The position numbers and the translations under genes are program-made. Positions 22,911-37,838 of a stretch of 64,000 bases of DNA are shown here, piece after piece. Where the stretch lies: positions 33,814,781-33,878,780 of the forward strand of contig CM019236.1 in the NCBI GenBank assembly GCA_009741485.1. The letters are read 5' to 3'. Every line of letters begins with the position of its first letter. Positions within the stretch are counted from its first letter, which is position 1. This DNA comes from Malurus cyaneus samueli. Lineage: Eukaryota > Chordata > Aves > Passeriformes > Maluridae. The notes under the pieces are model-generated. The model was not told the origin of the DNA. It saw nothing but the letters and a program-made list of their open reading frames with translations, and searched no databases.

Positions 22911-25900
22911 ATATTCTATTACTATCTGTATTTATCTTCTCTCTTGCTGGTTTTCCCATGCTTGGAACCCATTGTAATTTACGTCAAAAATACTTTTTGT
23001 GGCTTTCATACCTTGGGTTTTTCACTAACCTTCTGATTTCCCTCAGTGTTACTATTTGCTTACCCAAAGAAGAAATCCCGCAGGTTTCGACAGGAAAAGA
23101 AAACATTTCCACAAGATTTCAGGCAAGAAACTCACCTGTAAGGATAACTATTTAGGCTCAGGTAACTAATCCACAATTCCCCAGGTAAACACTGTAAATT
23201 TTTTTTAAAATTTCTTGTACTGTTCATAAGTCTCAGTGTGAAAGTTGCCTTAACTGCTGGAGTGGAAGTTTCAGTAATTGTTCTGTGGAATTTTGTCTCC
23301 TTCCAGCTCATGACAGCTCATGAAAATGCAGCCAACACTGCTTCAGACACTTTGGTCACTACAAGTTGAAGTCTCCACTATGTTATTATTAAAGACTAGT
23401 GTAGCTGCCAAAAGTATTTGTATGATTTTTTTTCCTCTTTGATGTTAAAATAAGACCATCTAGTAGAAAACCAGTATAAAACCTAATCTGGAAAACTCTA
23501 CATTTTCCTTAATGTTTCTTACATGTCAGCCAATGGGGTCATAATGACTAATTTCTAAGAAATGGCCTCTGATGTCCAGTGTGACTTGTTGCAGGGTGTG
23601 TTAACAAGAATGGTGACTGAAAATTTGTACCAAATGTGAGCCTGAAAGAATAATTTTGGAATAAAAATGTCTTAATCCATTAAATTACATTGGATTAGAA
23701 AATTATGTTAGTTGGGGCATTCAGTGGGTTTCTTTTAGACTTGATTTTAATTGTTTTGGTGTCATACCTCTCAAACCTCTACGTCACCAGCACTATTAAA
23801 TGTGGGCACCAAGAACTGTCTGAAAAGGTCCAACTATTTTATGTTACACTATTTTATTTCTGCAGAGCTCTTCAGCAAGATTTAACCACTGCTGTCTCTA
23901 CATCAAACTATAAAAAAGGAATGAAGAAGTTACAAATCAAAAAATTATTTTGTGTTCCTTCTGGTTGCTACTTAGTGACTTCTTTTCTGTCTAGTTCTGT
24001 CTACTATAAAGAGTTGCAGGTAGCAGTAGGACATCACATCCATCAGGAGATAGATAAGGGCTTTGAAGAGTTTTAATGTACATCTGGCAGCAGTATCAGG
24101 TATCTAGCTTATCAACAGCTACTGCACTTGGCACATGGCATCATGATTATCTGCTTAAATAAGGCTTAACCTGGCAAAATTCCTCCAGTGCTACTCTTAC
24201 ACAGCACATCTATATGCATGAGGTCTTGCCATAGGGATAGATTTTTTGTCTTTTTGGGTTTCGTTATTTTAAGCTTCTCCTTTTGCATTCCTTGCTGTGC
24301 ATTTCAGTGAGTGTACTGCTGTCTGTATGAGATTTCTTTATGGAAGAACATGGCCCTGCATGGAATGTGCTCATACATGTGAGAAGGTGAGGAGTCTCAT
24401 TAGTGATGGGTATGTGAAATGCTTACATCAATCCAGCCACCTTTTTGGGCAGTGGTGGATAACAGAAATCCTCTCTTACTGGACCATCAGGATTTCAGAT
24501 TTTCCATGATAAGAAGAATACAACCCTATGACTGTCCCCTAAGGTATATCAGTCCTATCTTGGATACCCGTAGCAACAATGATCATTTTCTTCAACTAAT
24601 TATGTCATCCTAAGTAATCTTCTCCTTTGTCAGTTTCTGTATTTCCTCCAGCAAGTTTAAGGTGTGAATAAAGTTTGTAGAACTGTAGTAACATTTCTTG
24701 AGCTGGACCTTCAATAGTCTCACAGCATTTACGGCCAGCCTAGCCTCTAAATACTCCTTAAGCTTTTATTTCCACATTCTCTTACTCCTAATGTTCCCAG
24801 AGATATTAAGTTATAAACAGTCTTCACAGCAGAAGCACTGCAGAGAGTTTGAGCTAATTGTTCAACAAGATATTTTGGAACTTCAAACGACCATGAGCTG
24901 TGGTCTTCTACATTGTTAACAACTTGTCAATTCTACTGAGGAATCTTAACATCAAGACAAATTTAGTAATTTTTGTTGTTAAAAGCAGTAAGTCTTGTAG
25001 TACAATACTTCTACACAGACTTCAGTGTATTTTGAAAATTTACTCAGCTAAAAACCCCATTCTATTAAATTAGAATAAATATGGGATTTTAATTGTAAAC
25101 CTGTTTGTTTGTTTATTTTGGGGGTTTTTTGAGAGACGTAATTCCAGCCATATGCAATTAAGGAACTCAAGAGTTATTTTATTTTTATGCAGGAACAAAT
25201 AGAGAGACAATCCAGAATCACTAAAATAAGAAAGAATAAAAGTTTATTTATATACTAAATATTTCCTCTCCTGAAAGCCTTCTTTGTGATAAACACTACC
25301 TACTTTTAGACACCAAAGTCATTGTTAGGAAATAAATGGTTGAAAAGCCACTTTAAAAAGTGATAGGCCTAGCCATAACAGTTTTGGGGTGAGGAATTGT
25401 AATAACTTTGCGGCAATGTACCTAGTAAGGAAGAGAGCCTCACTGTTTTCATGCCCTACCTCAATAAGATATTATCTCCTATTATTCACTAAATGTTTTA
25501 GATGGGTCGTTTCTTGACAAACTGGTGATAAAAGAAAGAAACATATGTAGGGAAGATACACCCTTTCCTTTTTCTTGCTATCTCTTCCAGGCATTGTGAA
25601 TCTTACTGCTTTTTGCTGTTTAAAAACAATGTAAACTTGAGAAGGGATTCCATAAATCCATGTAAAATAATCCAAAATCCATGTTTTTCATCCTGACTCC
25701 CAATGCAAATCAGTTGCTGATTTTCTGAAATCCAGGAGTGAGGAGCTACCTTGACCATTATCTGGAAACAATATACATCAGAAAAGAACCCCAAAAGCCA
25801 GCCAATCCACGGGAAATGAGATTTAATATATATTTCAAAGTATATATGTTTGCATTTAATTGACATGTTTGTTGGTGTTTTTTTCTTTTCTTGCAAGCAG

Positions 25901-28900
25901 GGCCTGTGTGTGAAAACTGTAGTTACTGTAATTTGTAAACCACAAAAATTTTATATGATAAGATAAAATGGAACAATTGCATAATTATTTTTCTAGTAGG
26001 TCTAACTGTTATTAATATAGTAGGATGAGAATTCATTTTCTTACACTGTTTTAAAAGCCAGGGCTCCTACAAAAATGTAGCTCAACTTCGTGTTCTGTTA
26101 ATCAGGTTTTGTGTTGGCCTAAGCTGAGATTCCTCCCTGGAATTCTGTATTTTTATACATCATTGCTGATTATTCTTCAACTCTGTGCTTGAGTGCTTAA
26201 GCACTGAAATTTCACTAGGAGTCACTTCACACTCATGTCAATCCATTAAGGTATGGCTTTGAGGTTCCTACATAGTATGTAAGATCAAAGTGAGTCTCAA
26301 AATATATCTCAGTAAATGGAGAAATACACCAGCTCCATAAAGTTGTTTTTCTAATATTTTCATTAAATGTAGTCAATGGTAGCCTTAGACATTATTATGT
26401 CCTGCTGCTTTCTATTAGCTCAAAAATTAATATGTCTCTACTATTTTATTTGCCTTTCTCTCTGTCATCTCTCTCTCTCTCCCAGCTAAATAAACCGGGG
26501 CATGCTCTGTTTTTGGCCCCAGTTAAAAGTACATGGCAATGCTTTCACCAGAAGAGGTACCTCTTTCCACTTCCTCTGAGGACAGGTTGGTCTCACCTGC
26601 AATTTTCATTCAAAGCAATCCCTGCCTCATGTTGCCACACCTGGAAGTTATTTGGGAAGTGAATCTTTGTGAGGCTACAGGGAAGTGCCCACTATTAAAT
26701 AGTATGAATAAATAAATAAAATAAATAAATTAAATAGCACGAAAAGTACTTCTTTAGGAATAGCCCAATCACCCAGGTTGGATGATTGGCTCTGCTGCTG
26801 ACTCTGCTACAGTTCTGCCTCTCCAATACGAAAATTTGAGATTCAAACACATTTTCTATGAAAGAAAGCATGGGCCTGATTTCCAAGTTCCAAGTGGTTT
26901 TTTTGCATCCATTTTGCAATGTGGCAAATACAGGAATCAGTTAACATGCAGTTTAAGACTAACATTTATGAGATTAGATTTGTATTAGTTTATGTTTCTT
27001 CCTTCCATTGCTATCTTTCATGCATATTAATTACTTTGTAGGTCATGAAATTTGGTGAAAATTGAACGAAACAGGTTAGTCAAGGAAACGAGGTGAACCA
27101 AAATTCTTTCAGAAAAAAATATAATTTTTGGAAATAGCAATGTTTTAAATCAATTGTTCATTTGAAAGGAGATAGGCAAGGTAACATTGCAAATGCTGGG
27201 GAAGTATTTCAAGTACATTAGGCTATAATGACAACTCCTTTTAATACTAGAGCTTTTGAAATTAATCAGTGAGCTAAAACTTAGCAATTTTAGTAGAGGC
27301 ATGACAAAGTGGCTATCACCAGAAGAATATAATAACAGATCCATTAACTGTAGTCCAGACTGAGCCTTTATGCAAGAGAAAATCTGAAATGACTACAGAA
27401 AGTTTTGACTAAGAACTGCCAGATTTGATCTACAGGCAGCAATAACTTTCAGTCAGTGACACAAACTTCAGCTTGTGGCTTGAAAATATATTTACATATG
27501 TTTTGACTACTTTATAGGTATGTGCGGGTGTACAGCAGTGGATCTTGGAAATAGCTGGCAAATAAATACAGATTAGAAATAGGGACATTTTTCATGAAGT
27601 CTCAGGCTGTATTCTCATTTTCTTTCACTAATGGGTATCTCCGGCCTTTACTGAAATTTCATTGACAGCCAAATATCCTCAGTTCAGAGCACACATGTTT
27701 TGCAAAGGAAATTCAAGAGAGAGAAGATACAGGAAAACTCATTTTTTCTCTTATTTGTGGGAGATTCTTACTTTCTTAGAAATAAAGAATTAGATCTATT
27801 TTTTAATTTTAGATAATCACGTGCACACATGCAAGTTTGAAGCTGACAGAATGAGATACCACCATATAAAAATAAACAAAAATGCCACAGACCAAGGATT
27901 CTCATCACTAATAAGGAAAGTATGTTATGTATTAAGAAAAGTACTAAGATTGGAGCTGCAAATTAGCAATTCTATTTGAAACAAGAAGGTTTTGTGGGTT
28001 TTTTGGTAAAGGAAAAAAGTCAGATACCTTGTAGAGTGAAAGAAAATGAACTGACGAAGTCCACTGCTGTCAATATGGAGCTTGCGAACAAGTGCAGAAA
28101 CTTACAGGAAAATGTTGGGTGAGTTTTTGTTCCTCCTGTTGTCATTAGAAGAATCTGCACAAATTTTACATAGAGTATTCATGCCATTAAACACCTATGA
28201 TGCAGTTGTCTTACAAGTATTTAAGATTGGTGTTTATATATTTATTGACCTGTAGATACTGTTTCTTTTTGTGTTTTAACTTATATAAGAGATCTAAAGT
28301 CATTCGATATTGAGAATTTTCTCTCTGCAACAAGACAATTCACAGGTCAACCATATCATTACTTTCCCTATAACTGATATTTCTTGTCAGGTTTTTTTTA
28401 TTATGAGCATAACCTGAATGGGAAAAATGGACCCAAGGGGAAAAAACCCAAACGTTTTCATGAGGGGATTTTAAAATTGACACTGGAAGTCAGCTGGCCA
28501 ACTCCTATACACTTTCACAGTCTCATTTATATATTTTGACTATTTTACTCTAAATATGAACTTTATATGAAAGTGAAAGTCTAGAGCTAAAAATATGTGA
28601 AGTGGATCATGCGATAAGCCAGCTGTCCGCAGAATGAATGTCCATGGACAAGAGGATGGAGTTGCTAATTTATTTCATTAGTAAGAGGAAAGAAATGGCA
28701 CCATCTAAGCAATTAAAAATTCTATCTGGTACAGAGCCATGTGTTATACTAAACACCTGATCTCAATTACTTACATTGTTATTCATCACTAGGAATAAAT
28801 ATTTTAAGGATGAAAAACAAATGGCTATTTTATGAAGGAAGTAAAACATTTTCAAGGATTAATAATTATGTTAGGTATGTAAGGGAAACAGGATAAAAAA

Positions 28901-31900
28901 ATTTCATTATTCTGTGGAATGAAGTCTAATGCTAGCATAGTTAGAGTCACTTGACAAACTACTGTAAATTATTTCTCGCCTTGCACCACCAGCTGTTTAT
29001 GGGGTCAACAGCGTGAACCGTGCTCTTTGTGCTGTTACTCTTCAATGTACTGAATCTTCAATGCAATGATTCTAGGAATAGAATTTCAACACAAAAAATG
29101 CTTTCTTGATGATAGCCCAAATGTCCTTTTCCTAGGTATTCCGCTTTTGTGAATACACAAAGAAAATGCATATTTTTTACTTGCAAATTGCTTCAGCAAT
29201 GCACCCAAGTTTTATATGTATGAGCATTCCCTGTCATGTTTTGCTGCTCATTCTGTTGTTAAATTCTTAACAAAGGAAGAGATTGCAAATTGCCATCCTC
29301 CAGATGATCTGAAAGAAATCAACTCTGAATACAACTTAAAATATAAGTTAAAGAAACTACACCTAAAATTTATTAAAAAAGCTTCAAGTACAGTTCAGAG
29401 AAAGAATATTTTCAATAAATTTCACTGACTAAATGAATTATGCAGTGCACACCTGCCTCTCAGGATTAATTCTCATGTTACAGTGAGCTTAGAAAATTGT
29501 TATATCTTGACCTTAAAGGAGGTTAAAACATTTTCACTGGAAATCAATTCACTTTAAAGTATTTAACACCGTTCGTATTTTGTAGAAGTATATATGACAG
29601 GGTGAGTTTCAATTGGTACTTTATATAGCAGTTGTGGGAAACCCATCATACACAAAAAGAAATGTGAATGAGTGTTTAACAAGATAGATAATTTCATTAT
29701 TTTCCTTCTAAAATGCCAGCTGAAAGAGGAGCTGAGGAGTATCGAGGTGCCTTAGGTCTTTTGGTGGCGTGCATGACTACTTCATATACTGAATGAAAGT
29801 GATGGTTAAAAAAATATTTGTTATTAACCTTGTTCTTTACTTGAACACGATCTTCAACATCATCAGGTACTGCCACATGCTGCAAGAGATCTTTATTTTT
29901 TATGCTACAGTTTCATCTGAAATCTAGTCTGTGCAACAATGATAAGTCGCAGACTCAGAATAAAGACTGGGGAAAATTGATAAAAAAATTTTGACTAGTC
30001 CTTTTCCTGAGGCAGTCAGGACACTAAACTTACAACATTCTTGACAAATACTTGCCTAACTTTAACCTCCACTGATAGAAATGACCATTTGTGTAGTGAC
30101 ATTATTGATTGCATTATTCAAAGGTGTGCAGAGAAAATGAACTGTCACAAGTAGATGCCGAAGTGGACTACATAAATCCTCTTCAATGAGGCCCCATACT
30201 TGCAGAAGGTGAAACAAGCTCAATTACATCCCCACATCTCTACGCTTGAAAAAAAGAAGTAACTGTTGTTATTTTATGGGGACAATAAAGGTAATGAAAG
30301 AAGGACCTTGACATAAGAGTTTTGCTCATGTCACACACAGTCCTAATGCCTGTCTGTTCCCATGGCTATGTTTATATGAATGAGCATTTTGGTGCAGTAG
30401 GAAAGGATCAAAACTGGATTCGTTTTCTCAGAGAAACTATGCAGTCTGTCTCTGGAGATTTTCAAGTATTGACTTGGAGAGTACAAAGCTCTGAATAGCC
30501 TGGTGTTAGTTCATTGCTGGATCTGGTGTGGAGCAGAGGTTGGGTTTATTCATTTGAGTGATTACCTGATCAGGAGACTGGAGAAGGTTGTACTGAGACC
30601 CTGCCATCTGTGCTGAGTGCTGGTTGGTGATTTTATTTCAGATAATATTTATTCCTGTCTGCTGGACTAAATTGTGCCATCAGAGATATGTTTAAGGCTG
30701 TGTAAAGCTCAAGTACAGCCCTGGACCCCTAAAGGAGGCTGGGTGCATTCAGTGCACAGGATCAGGGTTCCTATCCTCCAAAAGGAGGCATTTTCACATA
30801 TATATACAAATAAAACAATACACACTCACTAGCTGCTTAAAGAGATTTATTCCAGAATAATATTTTTCCCCTGAAATGAAGTACTATAGCAGACATAGAT
30901 CATATGTATGAAAATTAATTTGAAAATTTGTCACTTAGGGCCCCAGTAGCCTTGGGCTGTTGTCCTCACTCTTCTAGGAATGGTCTTGTGAAAGTCTTTC
31001 TCTCACCCTAAGGAGTACTGTGTAATAGGAGGCAGACTTCTTGAAAGGGCAGGTGGTTTACTAAATCCTGGGTTTGATGAAGTAACAAGATTTGACTGGA
31101 AAATAATGCATTGGCTATTATCCAGTTTCAGCAGTGAATTTATTGAGGTGTTTTTGTTATTATTTATTATCAAGAAGAGAGGGAAGAAACTCAAAATTAT
31201 ATCACAGAACTCTATTTTATCACAGCATTTACCTGTTCTTCCATTTGGACCTGTAATTTTCTTGTCGTTCTTCCCCAGCCCCTGAACACTGACTGACAGG
31301 AAAATTTTTGTTACTCTGGTATCACTTAAATAATTTTCTGAACACTTAGAAGTGAAATGATAATCATCCATCCCTCTCATGTACTGCTGAAATATCTGAG
31401 ACATAATCAAGTAAAAAAGAGAAAAAGTCTTCCCCACACTAGGAAAAGAGTCAGGAAGTTCTTTCCTACAAACAGCTATCTTGCTTTGAAATTCAGAGGA
31501 AGAAAGGCAGATACAGTTGTTTGAACTGCCCCTTGGTTGAACAGTGATCTATACAGCAGGGGAGACTTGACAGTATCTTGTAGCAGAGAAGTCTTGTAGC
31601 AAGATAATTGTGCATCTGTTCTTTGAAATTTGACTCAACTATTTTTATCTTTCACTTGTGTTCCCATTCAAGTTTTTTAGTATGAGACACAGTGTCTAAG
31701 TTTAAGTGGGAATATTGAGGTCATTTCAATTGGCCTCTTGTATCACATAAATGAACAAAATTCACCTGATTATTTCTGTGGCTGATCCAAAGACACCAGA
31801 AAGCTCTACGACTGCTCTAAGGCTATTCATTACCATAAGGATAGAAAAAGAATACAAGGAACAGATGGATTGAGGTGGAAATAGATCTAAGGTTCAAGAG

Positions 31901-32087
31901 AAATTACAGCCATACCTACTGCCTGGTGCTTCTAAGCGAAATGTGTTACTCCAATGAGAAGGCAAGTTTTTTCAAATGTACAAAATACAGTCAATTCTTA
32001 GCAGGAACACATTTTTGCGCATGAGCTTAAATACTTTTGAATACATGCCAGTCTATGCAGGGAAGCAATTAAAATCAATAGCAGTGT
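22911..32087. other. Long non-coding stretch, no gene recognised
   Basis: About 9 kb of AT-rich, apparently unique sequence. It contains an AAAT-type simple repeat at about 26,704-26,737. Open frames of 123 codons (23,705, plus) and 144 codons (31,003-31,437, minus) show no motif, signal peptide or family resemblance. They fit the length tail expected for chance frames in 64 kb. No tRNA or snRNA feature was recognised. Confidence 0.5.
26704..26737. repeat. (AAAT)n simple repeat
   Basis: Imperfect tandem AATA/AAAT tetranucleotides, about eight units. Confidence 0.85.
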
Positions 32088-32595
32088 AGGTCCCCCAGGG
32101 GTCACAAGCCCTGACAGCAAAACTGCTCGACAGCCTGGCCTTGTCCCCACAAGGCCACAGGTCCTCTCAGAAGGCTGCTCCAGTGTGAGCTCCTTTCTCC
32201 ATGGGATTGATGTCCTTCAGACATCCACCCGTATGGACTGGATTCTCCATGGGCTGTAGGGGCACAACTGCCTCACTATGATCTTCACAACAGGCTGCAG
32301 GGGAATGGCTGCTACAGCTGCCATCCTTCCCCTCCTTCTGCACTAACCTGGATATCTTTAGGGATGCTTCTCTCACATATTCTCACTCATTTGTCCAGCT
32401 GCAATTGCACAGGATTTTTTCCTCCCTTTTAAAATACATTGTCTCAGGAGTGCTGCCACTGTCACTGATGGGCTTGGCTTTGGCCTGCGATGGACCCATC
32501 TTGGAACCAGTTGGCATAGACATGAGCTCAGCTTCTGACAGCTACTTACAACAGTCACCTCTAAAGCACCCCCTCCTTACACATTGCCATGCAAA
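32088..32595 (-). mobile_element. Avian ERVL-type LTR fragment, antisense
   Basis: On the minus strand the order is TTTGCATGGCAATGTG, a GCCAACTGGTTCCAAGATGG block, AGAATATGTGAGAGAAGCAT, CCATTCCCCTGCAGCCTG, then repeated CCCATGGAGA units, ending near GACCCCTGGGGGACC. This matches the internal portion of the copy at 21,545-22,605, so the two belong to one family. Both the 5' start and the 3' LTR end (GTGGGCACCTGG) are missing. It has no coding capacity. Confidence 0.75.
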
Positions 32596-34404
32596 CTAAG
32601 TATAGTTTCATATAGCATGTGCCCTGTATTCAAAGAGAAAGGAGAATATGTCAGAATGTAGTGTGAGGTCCTGTTTCTTGTGTCATCTCTGAGAACTGTA
32701 ATTCCCCAGCCAACCCATGTCAGATTGCCTCTGCAAGTAATTTAGAAGAAAGCAAATCACTAGTCTGCCTGCTGTGATTTCTCATAAACAGCATTTGCTT
32801 TGCAAAATTCTTTCTTCTCTTGAAGGCCAATTTGTTTTTGTTCCTTCCTTGTGTACCACTTTTGGAAACATTACATTGTATTGACAGACATCTCCAAAGA
32901 CTAATATGCCCTCTTTTAATATTCTATAAATCAGGCAGTACTTTAGACTTACTTTTTTTTTTTTTTTTAATGGCAAATTATAACTTTTCAGGAAAACTTT
33001 CTTTTCTTTGTAAATAATGAGCATTAGACAGTCATAACATCATCATATGAAGTGAGGCACTGGTAATTCGGATGGGTCACTGATGGCTTCCTAGGACAAA
33101 GATCTCTTAAAAATTTTAATGCTTTTGAGTCATTACCAGGGTCATTGAAAACTGATATATTTTTCTCCCAATCTAAAAGAGATCTAAGACTCTTCTTTAA
33201 TCTCCTGTCCCGAGACTGTTAGTCTCCCAAGTCACTTGATGATTTGAGCATTTTATTATGTAGTTTAGGTGTTTCAGTGTTTCCCTAAACATTGGTAAAC
33301 ACAGAAACAGCAGATTCACAAGATTCCGCACTGGGAGCTGCTTCTGAGGAGCTGACTCAAGGGCTTTGTTTTTAACAGGGAGTAACAATAATTCTGGCCT
33401 TGTGCTTTTGAATGCTACTGTGGGATGTACACACAATGGAAATATACAAGTACTAAAGACCCATGATGAACTGGATCCTAAATGATGAGTCATAAATTAA
33501 TTATGACACTGTTAATATTTTTGAATAAAAACTTCCTGGGATGTTGATTGTTTAAGATATTTCTTCCTATCCCATAACATGTTTAAGGTCTGTTTTGTGG
33601 CCGGTGACAAATGGTCTGGGTCAATTACCTTATTCTTGATGACTTAGGGTGCAATTTCTTTTTAAGGGATCCAAGTAATTTGGTTCCTTAGCATCTATCT
33701 TCAAAGATGCTTGAAAGCATCTGCTTCAAAGATAATTCTCCTTTAATTTGTTCCATATAATTTGTGACTGCAGAAAACATGGTGTATGTTCAAAACCTTT
33801 GAGAAACATTAAACAGAGTACCCAGAGTTCCAGCAGTTCTGTAAGGTACTCAAAACAACTAGTAGGAAAACAGAATAATTTTTAATAGCTGTTCCACTAA
33901 AATGCCACGTTATAGTTAGGATATAGTTTTGATTGAATTTACTCTAGTTTTCATGGCTCTATATTCAATTGATTTATCACCAATTTAGACTCATGGAAGT
34001 GAAAGAAGGAATCAAATTATTAATGACAACAAATATCGTTTGCTGTTTTCAATGGGAAGCATAAAGAAATATTGCTTCTAGAGCTGACATATTGCTAGAC
34101 TTTGAACTTAATACCACTTGGATGAAGTCTTAATTGCAAACTTAGGAATACAGGCAAGTTATAAAAAATAAGTATGAGGAAAATAATAGATATATTATTC
34201 CATTTAACCAAGAATATATGACGGAGCCAAAAGTTAATATGGAGTATATGGTAAACTAGTGTTATTTTTCAAGTGGTGTGCTGTTTTACTTGCTTTTATC
34301 CTTGTAAAAAAAAAAGCTGCATCTTTTGATTCTCATTTCAGAAACAAGTGTCCTGAAACAAACATGTATGAAATATTTGTTCTTTGAAAGGTAGTGTTAA
34401 ATGT

Positions 34405-34429
34405 CATGGTGACACTATATGTCACCATG
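34405..34429. repeat. Inverted repeat, 10-bp stem
   Basis: CATGGTGACA at 34,405-34,414 pairs exactly with TGTCACCATG at 34,420-34,429 across a 5-nt spacer, CTATA. Confidence 0.85.
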
Positions 34430-37400
34430 CGGCAATTAATGTCTCTAGACAGTACAGGGAATTATTCTCATGTCTTTCCCATACTTTTTGTAGTTTTTGG
34501 AAATGTAGACTTTCTAAAGGCAGTTGCTGCATTAACATTCTGGAGAAATACAAAAAGTTCATAAGGCATTTATGGGTTTTCCTCGAACTTCTAAAATCAT
34601 AGGCATTAACCATCTTTTTTTCATTGACTTTTTGACAATATTTTAATTCTGAATGTCTCTGAATGAGCCGAAGGAGAAACTATATTTGTGTCATCTCAAA
34701 AATGGCCAGATTGTGTGGACAGCTTGCTCTGGACTGTGTCTCTTGCAATGGTGAGGTTAAGGTCATTGTGAAGCAAATGTGCCTTGGGCAGCCTTGTGGG
34801 TGAACTCCAAGAAGAAGTGTGCCTTGCTCCTCCTTTTTTCCAGCTTTGCCTCTGTGTCAGTGCCTGCTGCCTTGCTTCCCTTGCCAGTGGTTTAGAAGGG
34901 AGCCTGCATTCAGAGATGTGGCTTGGAAGGGCTCTTTAAACTGATGGGAGTATTTTTGCTCAGGGTTACTCCGTGTGTCAGGACTTGTGTGTGACTCCTG
35001 GTGATCGTGTGATTGGGCAAAATTATCTACAGATGATGTGATGATGTGCCAGTGGCTGCTGCTGGAAAAGAAAAAAGTTGTCCAGGGCTCTCTGTACATG
35101 TTCTCAGGCTCTGTTCCCATTTTTCCAGTGCTTCCTCCAAAACTTGCTGTGATTGAATGGCAGCCTGGCCCCAGAAACTTGGGAGTCTTGGGGTCTGGAG
35201 TTTCCCTTGCCTGTCAGAGATCCAGCCAAGGTGTACACGGGCAGGCAGATTCCAGAAGAGCAGAGCAAGCCCTGCCTGAGAATAGAGGGGAAGGATCAGC
35301 TCCCTCAGCCTAGCGGCCATCCTTCTTATTGTGGGACACCACTAGACTTGTTTGCCAAAGGGATTTTTGGTGTCCCTGTATCCTTTCCTGCAGTGGAAAT
35401 AGTTTAAATTAGTTTTTGAAAGAATTCAATATTCACAGTTTTTAATCTTACTACTGCTTTATGGCATTCTGTTCCATCATGCAAGCATATGTGAATTGAA
35501 GCTTTAATGCTGTAATCAAACTAAGCACATCAAAATTAGGGGTAAAGTATTGTTGCTAAGGTGAGTGGGTTTGCAATTTAGTGCACTCTGAAAATCTCTA
35601 GGGCATGTGCTACATTTGCCAAAGGACGGGACACACATCATTTGAATAATACTTCATTATAATGATGCCAGCTAACTTAGATGCAGCAGCTGAGAGTAGA
35701 TTTTTTAAAAATAGGACTTGTTTTTAATCCACTTACCAAATGCACATAACCATACTACTGATTTTTTTAAGACACTTTTGCTGCTAACAAAAATTTAGGA
35801 AGCCAACATGAAACCAAAGGTTTTCTTTTTGATTCATACATTTTCACAGAGAGCACAAAAAGAGGGGAAAATAGAGAAAAGAGCTGTTACTTAATTTTAG
35901 ATATCTTAGCTTAAATGTGCACCAGGAAACATACCAGGAACATAAAGGTTTACAATATGAACATGCAAAGTATTTCAAAGATTCTTACCAATTAAGATCA
36001 AGGACAGTTTTAAGAGGAGTGTTTCCATCTGGAAAGAAAAAGGATACACAGATTTTAATTAAACACATTTATTTTTGTATTTATTTATCTTGCTCCCTGT
36101 AGACCATGAGAAATGAAGGTGATCAGGCAGGCACTCTTTTCTTCATTTTTATGTCTGTCCAAAAAGTTGTCATTGTATTCTATTTTTCAATTTTATGGCC
36201 TTGTCTTAAGTTAGGATAGTCTGGGGGTTTAGATTTTAGACTTAGACAAATCATTCATCTCTTCCTGTGTAAATGGTTCATGGGAGACATTGTAAAACTG
36301 ATGATTATGCTCTGTTAGAAGGCAACGTGTTTCAAAATAAGTGTTTTAAGAAAAATGTCAGCTGCAGTCAGTTTGTTGTTCAAACTACTTACATAATTAT
36401 AGACTGGAAGTTGTGTTAAGGTTTCTATTTATATGGTTGAATTATAGTCACACTTTAGTGTGCAGCCTCCTGGTGATTTGTTATCCCTTACATGTCTTTT
36501 TGAGTTTGAGGTGCACCAACTTTGCCAGCAGCTCACAAGTACCATGACATGAGGTTACTGTAAATGGTAGCAGCAAGCATTAAGATCTTCCAGTGGTACA
36601 ACTCTGTGTTTATAAACATAGAAAATATTCCATCCAAGTCTTTCTTCAGCTATACATTATCTACCTGCTGACATCATAGATGGTGACAGATTCTAATCCT
36701 AAGGCATATGAAGGGTCTTTTGCAGAGTATTACTCAGTGTTGTATTATTATTTTTTATTAGGTGGCATAAACATGATTGGTGGTCTGCTCAAATGAGCTT
36801 TAAAATAAAGCTCAGCTATTAGAAGAAATAGCTTTCTGAGGAGTTCCCACTGTGTGCTTGTGATTGTTTTTATATTTTTCTCCAACTCTGGGCAAATTTA
36901 CACTTTACAGCCTATTTTAAATAAGAGGCAACTGAATGTATCCAAAAGTCGACTTATTAAGGTCTTTGATTTTTTTTTTTTTTTGGTGAAAATTGGGGAA
37001 ATGTTGCTGCATTTTCAAAATGCAAAATATTTACTGCACCAACTAAACAATAAACAGAATGAATGCCAGAAACTGACAGGCCTGGAACCCCAAATGAAGG
37101 AGCAATTTGGCAGAATGTCTTTTGTCATTTTCAGGGATGTGTTTAAACTCCAGAATCCTGGTGATTATAGGGTAGCTGAGATAGTTATATGAAGAAGTTA
37201 TCTGTTTATCCTATATGGCTGGCAGAGTATAAACAAAGGTGAAGAAGCTTGAAAATCAGCAGAAGTACAACAGTGTCTTTTGAGTGGTATGTGACAGATC
37301 CTGTTCTCTGGTCTGCAATTTTGAAGTAATGCTGGTATCAAAGAAACATATCAGGAGGATGGAACATATTTAGCATGGAGCTGCTGAAATGTGGGGGTAT

Positions 37401-37838
37401 CATCCTTAACTTAATTTGCTTTACTGTAGCGTAGGTAACATTCAGGTGGGTGGTGGATAAAAAACATCTGATGTTGCTGATCTTGCTGTGACTTAGGGTC
37501 CTTTGCTGTGATGCAGTCATGTAGCATGCGGGAAAATCTGAAGTTTGCTTTATTTTATCTTCAGCAAGAGAAAGGAACATGCAACATCTCTATTGGCCAC
37601 AAGTAGAATGACCTGCCGTCAAAAGTGGCAGAAAAGCAGGAAGTTCCCACTGCAGATACCAAAATTCAGTCCTCAAAACCAAGGAGTGTTTTGAAGTACA
37701 CTGTAAGAGCTCTTCTGACTGCAAACAAAGCACTGAAAGGTGCAGTGCATTCCAGTCCCCAAATGCAGCTCTTGTTTATCTGCCAGTCTATCATGAGTCA
37801 GCTAACACAAACTGCCACCCTGATCCAGAGCAGCTGTC

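Noticed and set aside
23705..24076. 123-codon plus-strand frame with a hydrophobic N-terminus
   Set aside because: The hydrophobic stretch comes from T-rich sequence. Nothing after it resembles a known family, and no promoter or splice support was seen.
29697..29885. 62-codon minus-strand frame ending in a basic, proline-containing tail
   Set aside because: It looked exon-like at first, but I could not place it in any family and saw no convincing splice sites at its ends.
31003..31437. 144-codon minus-strand frame in unique DNA
   Set aside because: No motif, signal peptide, family resemblance or splice context; its length is within what chance allows over six frames of 64 kb.
34700..35400. 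GC-richer patch as a possible gene or CpG island
   Set aside because: CpG is still rare, the frames are short and overlapping on both strands, and no promoter or exon structure was seen. It may be an old repeat.
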